Shown here: in pieces, positions 45,278 to 54,030 of the stretch | Numbering within the stretch: position 1 is the first letter of the stretch | How the letters are laid out: every line of letters starts with the position of its first letter | From: an uncultured SAR324 cluster bacterium | Lineage (GTDB): Bacteria > SAR324 > NAC60-12 | NCBI GenBank assembly: GCA_905182865.1 | Contig: CAJJCY010000002.1 | Span: 257,040-321,039, forward strand | DNA length: 64,000 bases | Direction of reading: 5' to 3' | The notes under the pieces: model-generated | What the model was told of the DNA's origin: nothing | Databases searched by the model: none | The model's input: only the letters and a program-made list of their open reading frames with translations | Translations under genes and position numbers: made by a program

Positions 45278-45295
45278 GCGGATCTGAAGGTCCGC
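45278..45295 (+). terminator. Hairpin after hppA
   Basis: GCGGATC (45278-45284), loop TGAA, GGTCCGC (45289-45295), with one G-T pair, ten bases after the hppA stop. The tail is A-rich rather than T-rich, so termination is uncertain. Confidence 0.4.
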
Positions 45296-45349
45296 CACAA
45301 TAAAATTTCTATTTAAGATCCTCTTTTTCCATTTCTTCCAGAGTTTACA

Positions 45350-46483
45350 GTGTCTAATTCCAAAATTTATTTGGATCATAATGCAACTTCACCATTATTG
45401 CCTGAGGTGGAAAATGTAATGAGCGAAGTTGCTTTACTCGAACGTAACCAGGCGTCTATGTCGTTTTCTACAAAACTCGAAGACAACCTGGCAAATTCTT
45501 TGGGAGTAAGATCTCAGGAAATTCTTTTTACCAGCGGTGGAACTGAAAGCAACAATACTGTACTCAGGCAATTATTAATGAATTCCCGAGAACAGCATTT
45601 AATTGTCTCTGCAGTAGAACATCCTTCTGTTCTTGAAACTTGTAGAATTCTTGGTGGTCAACCTAATATTCAATTCACAGAACTAGCTGTCGATTCATCC
45701 GGAATAGTTGAACCAGAAAAATTGCGAGAGGTACTTCGTCCGGAAACATCTTTGATTTCGGTTATGACTGCTAACAATGAAACTGGGAATATCCAGCCCG
45801 TAGAAGAATTAAGTAAAATTGCGCAAGAAAATAAAATACCATTTCATACTGATCTTGTTCAGGCATATGGAAAAATGCAATTGGATTTGAGTTTATCCGG
45901 AGTTAATTTTGCTTCTGCAACTGCACATAAACTTGGTGGTCCTTGTGGAATAGGCCTGCTTTACGTAAAACAGGGAACTGCATTCGAATCATTGATCTCG
46001 GGTGGAAAACAAGAACGTGTACGACGAGCAGGTACTGAAAATGTGGTGCTTGCCGTTGGTTTTGCAAAAGCAGTTGAGTGGTACCTCGCGAATCAATCAT
46101 CCCTCAGGGATCGTTTCTCAATATTCCGGGACCTAATTCTAAACGAAATCAATAAAATAAAAGGCATATTTCTAAACACTGATTTGGAAAATAGTATGCC
46201 CCATACTATCAACTTTGGTTGCAACAATGTCAGCGCTGAAAGTCTGTTGATTTCACTTGACCTTGATGGAATAGCTGTTTCAACAGGCTCAGCCTGTTCT
46301 TCCGGAGCCATGGAAGCAAGTCCCGTGCTTTTGGCCATGGGCCTTTCCCGTGCTGAAGCAAAATCAAGTCTGAGGGTCAGTTGGGGTTGGTCAACAACTG
46401 AAGCTGATATTGATATTTTTTGCCAACGCCTGACTTTTCACATTCAGCGTTTGCAGAGAAAACAAATAACAAAAAAAATCTAA
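45350..46483 (+). CDS. Cysteine desulfurase, NifS/IscS class
   Basis: 377-aa PLP enzyme that takes sulfur from cysteine. N-terminal YLDHNATSPLLPEV, SGGTESNN (PLP phosphate), ANNETGNIQPVEEL, the PLP lysine in SATAHKLGGP and the mobile catalytic cysteine in VSTGSACSSGAMEAS, typical of group I (IscS/NifS). GTG start at 45350. No iscU or iscR is adjacent; it could serve Fe-S assembly, or sulfur donation to FdhD for the formate dehydrogenase cofactor (inference). Confidence 0.9.
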   Translation: MSNSKIYLDHNATSPLLPEVENVMSEVALLERNQASMSFSTKLEDNLANSLGVRSQEILFTSGGTESNNTVLRQLLMNSREQHLIVSAVEHPSVLETCRILGGQPNIQFTELAVDSSGIVEPEKLREVLRPETSLISVMTANNETGNIQPVEELSKIAQENKIPFHTDLVQAYGKMQLDLSLSGVNFASATAHKLGGPCGIGLLYVKQGTAFESLISGGKQERVRRAGTENVVLAVGFAKAVEWYLANQSSLRDRFSIFRDLILNEINKIKGIFLNTDLENSMPHTINFGCNNVSAESLLISLDLDGIAVSTGSACSSGAMEASPVLLAMGLSRAEAKSSLRVSWGWSTTEADIDIFCQRLTFHIQRLQRKQITKKI

Positions 46484-46498
46484 ACCATAATTTTCTTC

Positions 46499-46738
46499 GT
46501 GAGTAATAAATATGTGACCACTTTACCGAGTTTTTTACTGTGTGCATTGTTGTTAAGTATTTTTTTACCGGTAATCGGCGGATGCGGAACTACGCTAAAC
46601 GAGAAAAATTATCTGAAGTGTCGCCAGATACTTGAGAAAGATCGTCAAAAGGTGCGTGCTGGAAATGGATTCAGTTACAATTCACAGTCATTCGAAGAAT
46701 GTCGAGCTTCAGCACGTTTTCAAACTGATTCAGATTGA
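46499..46738 (+). CDS. Small lipoprotein of unknown function
   Basis: 79 aa, GTG start at 46499, signal with lipobox VIGGC, followed by a short charged tail containing two more Cys (LKCRQIL and FEECRAS). It starts 16 bases after the desulfurase stop. Not recognised. Confidence 0.6.
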   Translation: MSNKYVTTLPSFLLCALLLSIFLPVIGGCGTTLNEKNYLKCRQILEKDRQKVRAGNGFSYNSQSFEECRASARFQTDSD

Positions 46739-46881
46739 CAGGTAAAATATTTTTCAAAATAGCCAAAGAATTTGCCAATTTTTCAAAATCTTGCTAGAGT
46801 TAGCGCTATAAACTCATAAAGTCAAAAATTATCTTTTGAACTGACACAGCTTACAAGGTTTTAAATTACGATGGAATTGTA

Positions 46882-48749
46882 ATGAAGAAGCATTATATAG
46901 CAGGAATAATTATTTTTGTTCTAGGAATTGCATTTTCTACAAATGTCTTTGCAGAAGGAGACGTGGTACGTGGAAAAGCAAAGTACAAGGTATGCGCTGC
47001 CTGTCACGGGGAAAATGCAGCAGGCAACGATGGGATAGCGCCACCTCTTCAGGCCAACATTCATGGTATATAGCTAGACAGCTCAATAATTTTAAAAATA
47101 ATGTGCGTGGCACACATATTAATGATATTACCGGCATGCAAATGCGTCCAATTGCCATGACCCTTGGGACAGATCAGGACATTGATGATGTTGTAGCGTA
47201 TGTGGGAAGCCTGAACGGTCGAGGAAAACACTCTGGGGTAAAAGGAGATATCAAGAAAGGGAAATCGGCTTATGCTGTTTGTGCCACTTGTCATGGTGCA
47301 AACGGTCAGGGTAACGAGGCACTGAATGCGCCAAAAATTGCTGGACTTCCTGACTGGTATGTGGAAAGACAATTAAACAATTTTAAAAGAGGCATTCGTG
47401 GGGTCCATCCCAAAGATATTTATGGCCAGCAGATGCGCCCGATGGCCATAGCTCTTTTAAACGATGAAGCAGTCAGAGACATGACAGTTTATGTTGCAAC
47501 TTTAAAAAGTAGATCAATTTCCAAACCTGTAACCGTGGCTTCTTCCAGCAAGGCTGTAACTAATGTTCAAGCACCTGTAAGTGAACCACTTTATGCTCCA
47601 TGTGCTTCGTGTCATGGATCGGAGGGTGAAGGCAATCAGAAACTTGGAGCGCCGCGTTTAGCAGGGCAGCATGCCTGGTATATAGAACGCCAGTTGCGTA
47701 ACTGGCGTGATGGTATCCGCGGAACACATTCTGAAGATCTTTATGGAATTCAAATGCGTCCGATGGCTATGACTTTAGTAAAAGATTCAGACTTGAAAAA
47801 AGTAGTGTCTTTTATAGCAACTCTTAGGGGAAAACCTTCAAAATCAATATTACAGGGTAACGGTGACAGCGGAAAAACAAGTTATGCAACTTGCATAGCT
47901 TGTCACGGTTTAGAGGGTGAAGGTAACAAGTTACTGAATGCACCAAAAATTGCTGGACTTCAAGATTGGTACATAGCCAGGCAGTTACACAGTTTTAAAA
48001 AAGGTGTCCGTGGAAGTCATGAAAAGGATGTTTATGGAATGCAAATGCGGCCCATGGCAATGGCTCTGGCTGATGATGACACTATCAACAATGTTGCACT
48101 GTATGTCTCAACTTTTAAAGAAAAAGCTCAGCCTGCAATTTCACAAACTGCTAAGATCAGTACTGCTGAATCAGCCTCAGTGTCTGTTACCAGCTCTACC
48201 GAAAATGGAAAAAATTTATATGGAGTATGTGCTTCCTGTCACGGACCTGATGGTGGTGGAAACAAGGCTCTAAACGCGCCAAGAATTTCTGGACAAAAGG
48301 CATGGTACGTTGCCCGACAATTGGCAAATTTCAAATCAGGTATACGGGGATCTCATGAGAAAGACATATATGGACAGCAAATGCGACCGATGTCTATGAC
48401 TCTTGCCAACGATCAGATGATTGCAGATGTATCAGATTATGTGAGTACTCTAAAAAGTCCAGCTTCTTCTCCAACGATTAAAGGCGATGCTGCAGCAGGG
48501 AAAGCCGCATATGCAATCTGTGCGTCCTGTCACGGAGCAAATGGTGAAGGCAACAAAGCTCTTAATGCTCCAGCTATTGCTGGCCAAAATGACTGGTATA
48601 TCGTTAGACAACTATATAATTTTAAAAACGGAATTCGTGGTGCGGATCCAAAAGATACTTATGGTCAGCAAATGCGTCCAATGGCCATGACTCTTCCAAA
48701 CGACGCAGCAATAAATAACATTGCTGCCTACATATCTACGCTTAAATAA
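46882..48749 (+). CDS. Hexahaem cytochrome c made of six tandem c553-like domains (frameshifted)
   Basis: About 622 aa when joined. The signal peptide (ending NVFA) and first haem site CAACH are in the frame from 46882. After APPL the frame changes at about 47046-47049, where one missing base would give SGQHSWYIARQLNNF. The rest runs intact to 48749. The six haem sites are CAACH, CATCH, CASCH, CIACH, CASCH, CASCH, each ~100 residues apart and each followed by GNxxLNAPxIAGxxxWYxxRQLxNF and MQMRPMAMTL (probable Met ligand). Periplasmic electron carrier; an array of one duplicated domain. A dihaem relative is at 49660. Confidence 0.85.
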
Positions 48750-48984
48750 TTTTTTTTGGAAATCTTCTAAGAACCTGTTAAAACAGTTGATTTAAAGCTT
48801 TTGTAAAAATATAAATAATAAACATAAATATTGGGTTAAATTATTCTTAGGTGTAATTTTTTTAAATTGAGATGAAAAGACTTCTAAAAGTACTATTTAA
48901 TTAAAAAATGCTTAACTTCATACAAGGGAAATCTAACGGTTAGGCAAAATAAATCTTATTAGGATTTTGTAAGGTATATACAAT

Positions 48985-49443
48985 ATGTTAAAACAGAATT
49001 TTTTAATAGTTTGTTTGGTAATTTCCCCTTTTTACGCCTGGGCCCTCGGAAGTATAAATACGACCTATCCTAATCCAGAGCTAAAAGCTAACGAAATTGT
49101 AAGTCTTCAACTTATGGCCATGCAACAAAATGATGTTTCAAACCATGGTATTGAAATCACATTCCGCTTTGCTTCTCCCCAAAATAAAGTCCAAACTGGA
49201 CCCCTAAGTAACTTTATAACGCTAGTCAAAAGTCCTTCCTACCATCCTTTGCTAAACCATATTGATGCAACTTTTCTAAATTTAAAGGTCGAAGGTAATG
49301 TGGCCATTCAGGAAGTGATAATCACTACCTCTAAAGGGACCCGCAAAGGTTTCCGCTTTCTTCTATCTCTTCAGCAGGGAGAGCAATTCAAAAACTGCTG
49401 GATGACAGATGCAGTCGTTCCCTTCGAGATTTTGGAAGTTTAG
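48985..49443 (+). CDS. DUF4864-like exported protein
   Basis: 152 aa with signal peptide (ending AWA). NEIVSLQLMAMQQNDVSNHG, ITFRFASPQNKVQTGPLSNF and the closing CWMTDAVVPFEI match the DUF4864 pattern (fold related to NTF2-like). Placed between two cytochrome c genes; role unknown. Confidence 0.72.
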   Translation: MLKQNFLIVCLVISPFYAWALGSINTTYPNPELKANEIVSLQLMAMQQNDVSNHGIEITFRFASPQNKVQTGPLSNFITLVKSPSYHPLLNHIDATFLNLKVEGNVAIQEVIITTSKGTRKGFRFLLSLQQGEQFKNCWMTDAVVPFEILEV

Positions 49444-49659
49444 AAATATTGGTCAATCTTTCCAGAAGCAAGACCTTTTGCAAAAAAAATAACATCTCAA
49501 AATAAATCAAATTCCTATTTGCCCCTTTAGCTAAATATTGTTATAAATTTATACACGCTCAACTTGTTATACAGGAGGGAGCCAAAGTTATTTAGTTTGT
49601 TAAATTTTATATAATTATGCGTTTGTTAAATTTTAATTTTTCAAAGAAAAGGAATTAGT

Positions 49660-50292
49660 ATGAAAATAATATTTGCTGTTGGACTGACTCTCATTCTCGG
49701 AATTGGATTGGCTTTGAATGCTTATGCTGCTGGAGATGCAACAAAAGGGAAAGCCGCATATGCGGTTTGTGCTGCCTGTCATGGAGCAAACGGCATGGGG
49801 AACAAAGCTCTGAACGCGCCCAGGATTGCTGGTCAAGAACCGTGGTATCTGGAACGCCAACTAAATAATTATAAGAAGGGAATCCGCGGTGCAAATCCCA
49901 AAGATTCCTATGGCATGCAAATGCGCCCCATGGCTTTGACTTTAGCCAATGATCAGGCGGTTTCAGACATGGCAGCTTATGTTTCAAGCATGCCTGCGTC
50001 AAAACCTTCAGAAAGTACAGTAAAAGGAGATGCCAAAGCAGGAAAAGCATCTTACATGATTTGCCAAACATGCCACGGACCGACTGGTGGTGGTAATAAA
50101 GCTTTAAACTCACCCCGACTCACAGGTTTACAGGATTGGTATATCGTACGGCAGTTAAAAAACTTCAAGGCTGGAATTCGAGGCACAAAAAGTGGAGATG
50201 TCTTTGGAATGCAAATGCGTCCAATGGCGATGACTTTAGCCAATGATGAGGCTATTAATAATGTCGCGGCATACATAGCTACTTTCAAATAA
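49660..50292 (+). CDS. Dihaem cytochrome c (c553/c4-like)
   Basis: 210 aa, signal peptide ending AYA. Two domains with haem sites CAACH and CQTCH, each followed by LNAPRIAG/LNSPRLTG, WYxxRQLxN(Y/F) and GMQMRPMALTL/GMQMRPMAMTL with likely Met ligands. Clearly the same domain as in the hexahaem protein upstream and probably its source or derivative. AAGGAATTAGT precedes the start. Likely a mobile periplasmic electron carrier. Confidence 0.9.
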   Translation: MKIIFAVGLTLILGIGLALNAYAAGDATKGKAAYAVCAACHGANGMGNKALNAPRIAGQEPWYLERQLNNYKKGIRGANPKDSYGMQMRPMALTLANDQAVSDMAAYVSSMPASKPSESTVKGDAKAGKASYMICQTCHGPTGGGNKALNSPRLTGLQDWYIVRQLKNFKAGIRGTKSGDVFGMQMRPMAMTLANDEAINNVAAYIATFK

Positions 50293-50410
50293 CAGAAAAC
50301 CACCTTCCTTCTTGAAAGGTTCCTGAAAATTGTGGGACTTTTTCATTCCTGCAACTTAGTTTCCTGCTCTTTAAAAGAGTTTTGATATTCTAAAACCCAA
50401 GAGCATTAAA

Positions 50411-51555
50411 ATGCAAATTTTTTTGGAAAAGCGAAACAATGCTACGTCCTGGGCGCGATTATTAATGCTTGGCGCAGCATTGTTGTTAGTCTTGTTAATA
50501 AGTTGGTTCTTTTTCTTGGCAGCTGGAATTGAGCCAATGGCCGCTTTCCGGATTATTGGAGAGGAAATTTTTCTGACTAAATATGGCTGGCAGGACCTGT
50601 TGGTTAAGGCGGCACCTTTGATGTTTATTGGGCTTGGCCGTTGTCACTTGGCTTCTCAGATGCGGCTATTTGGAATATTGGCGCAGAAGGTCAGTTTCAC
50701 ATGGGTACATTTGCCATGACCTGGGTTGCTTTACATTACGATGGGCAACTTCCTGACGGTATGCTAATTATACTAATGCTCATCATGGCCATGATAGGCG
50801 GTGGTTTTTGGGGCTGCATCCCCGGATTCTTAAAAGCCCGTTTTGGAGTCAACGAAATCATAACTTCTCTTCTGTTGAATTATGTGGCTGTTGCATGGAT
50901 AGATTATTTGTTGTTTGGAGCATGGCGTGATCCGGGAACCAACAATTTTCCGATCACTAAAGAATTTTCTGAAGCAGCACAACTTCCTTCATTTGGAAAT
51001 ACTTCAATTCATGCCGGACTTATTCTGGCCTTTGTCTTTATAGCAATTGTAGCCTGGGTTTTATGGAGAACCAAGCTTGGTTTTCAAATCCGCCTGACCG
51101 GTGACAATCCTGACGCAGCCCGTTACTCCGGAGTTAACATTAGGACATTGACAATCCTGGTCTTTGCCGCAAGTGGAGCCATTGCAGGCCTTGCCGGATT
51201 CAGCGAAGTAGCAGGTATTCATTACCGTTTGCAGCAAAATATTTCCATCGGCTATGGTTATACGGGAATCATTGTGGCCTGGCTTGCCAGGAATCATCCG
51301 CTTGGTGTTGTCTTAAGTGCATTTTTTATGTCAATTGTTTTTGTCAGTGCAGAGGTTTTGCAAATTGAATACGGGTTGCCAATTTCAATGGTATATTTGT
51401 ACCAGGGTATTATTTTGTTTACAGTTTTGGGTTCTGATATTTTCACTGAATTATCTAATTTAAAAAATTTAGTAGGCTGTTGTCCAAAAACACACAAAAG
51501 CACAAGATTAAAACAAGAAAAATTATTTTATAAAATCAAACGTTCCATAAAATAA
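50411..51555 (+). CDS. BMP-type ABC transporter permease (first; frameshifted)
   Basis: Membrane permease of the nucleoside/BMP-linked importer family (BPD_transp_2). 50411-~50636 gives the N-terminal helix and PLMFIGLG; one base displaced, the family sequence continues SLGFSDAAIWNIGAEGQFHM, FGVNEIITSLLLNYVAVAW, LTGDNPDAARYSGVN and GYGYTGIIVAWLARNHPLG. The frame change is at about 50632-50641. The C-terminus (NLVGCCPKTHKST... IKRSIK) is unlike relatives and runs through one arm of an inverted repeat (51484-51574), so the natural end may have been altered. Confidence 0.82.
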
Positions 51556-51574
51556 ATGTTTTTGTGTGTTTTGG
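51484..51574. repeat. Inverted repeat across the 3' end of the first permease gene
   Basis: CCAAAAACACACAAAA (51484-51499) pairs with TTTTGTGTGTTTTGG (51560-51574), one bulge, enclosing about 60 AT-rich bases that include the permease stop. Could be a terminator-like fold or a small inserted element. Confidence 0.5.
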
Positions 51575-51609
51575 CAAAATTTAAGAGTTCTAATTAAAAA
51601 CAAAAAGAT

Positions 51610-52539
51610 ATGGAATTTTTCATACAAATTTTGATTGCCGCAGTTGCCATGGGAACGCCGTTATTATTCGCAACACTGGGTGGAGTGATCAGTGAGCGTG
51701 CGGGCGTGATCAATCTAGGAATGGAGGGGCTGATGCTCGTGGGAGCGTTAGTGGCCTTTGTTGTCATGTTGAATACCGGAAACTATTTTTATGCAGTTGC
51801 TGCCGCGGCTTTTGCTTCCGGAATTGTGTCAATGATTCACGGGATAGTTTGTTTAATGTTACGGGCAAGTCAGATTGCTTCAGGGCTGGCACTGACTTTT
51901 TTTGGTACTGGACTAAGTGGTTTGTTTGGTGACAAATTGATGGGAGAAACTGTGGAACCTTTAAGCCGGATTCCAATACCCGGATTACATACTATTCCGG
52001 TGCTTGGACCGGTGCTTTTCAATCAGGATGTCATTGTTTATTTTTCATACATTTGTGTCGCCTTATCGTGGTGGCTGCTATTCAAAACTCGGATTGGTCT
52101 GAACATCCGTTCAATAGGCGAAGCTCCGGAGGTCTGTGATTCACTTGGACTTTCCGTGTTGAGTTATCGTTTTTTTGCAGTTGTAGGAGGTGGAATGTTG
52201 ATTGGAATTGGAGGAGCGTATTTTCCGCTTGCATTAACTCCGTTTTGGGTAGATGGTATTACTGCGGGACGCGGATGGATTGCGGTTGCTTTAGTCATCT
52301 TTGCTTTTTGGGACCCGCTAAAGGCCCTTGGGGGAGCTTATCTCTTTGGCCTTGCACTAGCACTGGAACTGCGTCTGCAAATATTGGGCATCGATATGTC
52401 ACCATATTTTTTGAAAATGCTGCCCTATGTTTTAACGATCTTGGTACTGACTTTGGTTACGATCCGGAATAACCGGCGAGGAATCCAGGTCATGCCTGCC
52501 GCACTTGGAAAAGTTTTTTTCAGAGGTGAAAAACATTGA
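51610..52539 (+). CDS. BMP-type ABC transporter permease (second)
   Basis: 309 aa, intact, about nine membrane segments. PLLFATLGGVISERAGVINL and GMEGLMLVGALVAF are the standard start of this permease type, with LNIRSIGEAPEVCDSLGLSV in the coupling loop and GITAGRGWIAVALVIFAFWD later. Forms a heterodimer with the preceding permease. Confidence 0.9.
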   Translation: MEFFIQILIAAVAMGTPLLFATLGGVISERAGVINLGMEGLMLVGALVAFVVMLNTGNYFYAVAAAAFASGIVSMIHGIVCLMLRASQIASGLALTFFGTGLSGLFGDKLMGETVEPLSRIPIPGLHTIPVLGPVLFNQDVIVYFSYICVALSWWLLFKTRIGLNIRSIGEAPEVCDSLGLSVLSYRFFAVVGGGMLIGIGGAYFPLALTPFWVDGITAGRGWIAVALVIFAFWDPLKALGGAYLFGLALALELRLQILGIDMSPYFLKMLPYVLTILVLTLVTIRNNRRGIQVMPAALGKVFFRGEKH

Positions 52540-52557
52540 TCTTATGTGCGGATTCAC

Positions 52558-52571
52558 CCGGCTTTTGCCGG
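52558..52571 (+). promoter_or_regulatory. Intercistronic hairpin before bmp gene
   Basis: CCGGC-TTTT-GCCGG followed by ATTTTG, 18 bases after the second permease stop and ~50 before the binding-protein start. Terminator-like or mRNA-stabilising. Confidence 0.4.
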
Positions 52572-52623
52572 ATTTTGAAATGAACCGATTTGAGGTTCTT
52601 TTAACCTTTCTCTAGGAGATAAA

Positions 52624-53676
52624 ATGAGAAAATTAATTTCAATAATAATATCAACCACTCTAACCATGTTATTGGTAGGAGGGTCTGCTTGGGCTGCAAA
52701 ACCAAGTGTTGGTTTCATTTATGTTGGCCCCGTTGGAGACGGAGGTTGGACCCATGCTCATGACTTGGGACGCAAAGCATTAGAGGAAGCCGGACATAAG
52801 ACATATTTTGTAGAGAGTGTTCCTGAAGGATCTTCTGAGGGACCGATCTTAAAGATGGCACGAAAAGCCGACATAGTTTTTACCACCAGTTTTGGTTTCA
52901 TGGATCCAACTTTGAAAGTCTCAAAAAAGTTTCCTGACAAAACCTTCCTGCACTGCTCCGGATTTAAGCAAAGCAAAAACATGGGTAACTATTTTGGGCG
53001 CATGTATCAGGCAAAATATCTTGCCGCCATCATTGCCGGAGGCATGAGCAAAAAGGGACGAATAGGTATTGTCGGCTCCCAGCCAATTCCAGAAATAATC
53101 CGGCATATAAATGCCATCACACTTGGTGCACAGCAATCCAATCCAAATATTGAAGTTGAAGTCTTGTGGATCAACAGTTGGTTTGATCCTGCCAAAGAAA
53201 GTGATGCAGCTCAAGCTCTCATTGACAATGGTGCTGACGTGATTGTAACCATGGCAGACTCTCCAGCAACAGTTCAAACATCAAAGAAAAATGGAGTTTA
53301 CGCTATCGGTAATGATACAGATATGGCCATCTATGGTAAAGAGGCTCATTTGACCGCGGCTGTCTGGAACTGGGATGTCTATTATCTTGAAGCCGTCAAA
53401 TCTGTGGAAAACGGAACCTGGAAAGCAGGCTCTCATTGGTGGGGACTTGACAGTGGAATTGTTGGCCTGACCAGTTTTCATCCGGATGTTCCACAATCAC
53501 TGATTGTACAAATGAACAGAGAAAAAGGTAGAATCCTTAGTGGCACAATGGATGTGTTTGATCATGGATTTACCAAACAGGATGGAACTCGTGTTACAAA
53601 ACCCTTAAATGACGGAGAAATGCTCGGCATGATGTATTACGTCAAGGGAATTATTTCCAAGGTACCTTCCGGTTAA
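52624..53676 (+). CDS. BMP/PnrA-family ABC transporter substrate-binding protein
   Basis: 350 aa with signal peptide ending AWA. The Bmp-domain marks are VGFIYVGPVGDGGWTHAHDL (nucleobase-binding Trp/Asp region), a GRMYQAKYLAAIIAGGMSK stretch and VYAIGNDTDMA. Relatives bind purine nucleosides or other small N-heterocycles. A preceding TAGGAGATAAA is a good ribosome site. The neighbouring amidase suggests a ligand with an amide bond (inference). Confidence 0.9.
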   Translation: MRKLISIIISTTLTMLLVGGSAWAAKPSVGFIYVGPVGDGGWTHAHDLGRKALEEAGHKTYFVESVPEGSSEGPILKMARKADIVFTTSFGFMDPTLKVSKKFPDKTFLHCSGFKQSKNMGNYFGRMYQAKYLAAIIAGGMSKKGRIGIVGSQPIPEIIRHINAITLGAQQSNPNIEVEVLWINSWFDPAKESDAAQALIDNGADVIVTMADSPATVQTSKKNGVYAIGNDTDMAIYGKEAHLTAAVWNWDVYYLEAVKSVENGTWKAGSHWWGLDSGIVGLTSFHPDVPQSLIVQMNREKGRILSGTMDVFDHGFTKQDGTRVTKPLNDGEMLGMMYYVKGIISKVPSG

Positions 53677-53701
53677 TTATTTTCTTTTTAAATTCAGACA
53701 A

Positions 53702-53741
53702 CCATATGTCGGGTTAGGCTTTGACTTAACCCGACATATGG
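53702..53741 (+). terminator. Strong 15-bp hairpin after bmp gene
   Basis: CCATATGTCGGGTTA (53702-53716) and its exact inverse TAACCCGACATATGG (53727-53741), loop of 10 bases, 25 bases after the stop. No T-tract follows, so it may protect the binding-protein mRNA or terminate only partly before the amidase gene. Confidence 0.55.
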
Positions 53742-53826
53742 CATAATCGATTAAAAGAGTCTTTTTACCTGACTCTATGCTTTTCGGCAAGAAAAGTTGA
53801 ACTCTTCCCTTTACTAAAAAATTTCC

Positions 53827-54030
53827 ATGAAAAATAAATGGTCTGCTTTTATTGATCAGAACTACGACGTTCCGGAAGTTAAATTTGCTTTGAAGTCAGT
53901 TAAAATCCTCACCGGGACTAAGAAAAGGTTTTTAAAACACCTTTCATTTGGAACTGAACCTTCAGAATATGGTAAAACTCTTTCCGCATATAATTTAGAC
54001 ATTCAACTAGAAGTGGAGAAGAATGGTTGA
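53827..54030 (+). CDS. Small protein preceding amidase
   Basis: 67 aa, overlapping the amidase start by eight bases, so probably translationally coupled. Basic, no signal, no known motif. Small partner proteins (AtzG-like) occur in front of some amidase-signature enzymes; similarity here is positional only. Confidence 0.45.
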   Translation: MKNKWSAFIDQNYDVPEVKFALKSVKILTGTKKRFLKHLSFGTEPSEYGKTLSAYNLDIQLEVEKNG

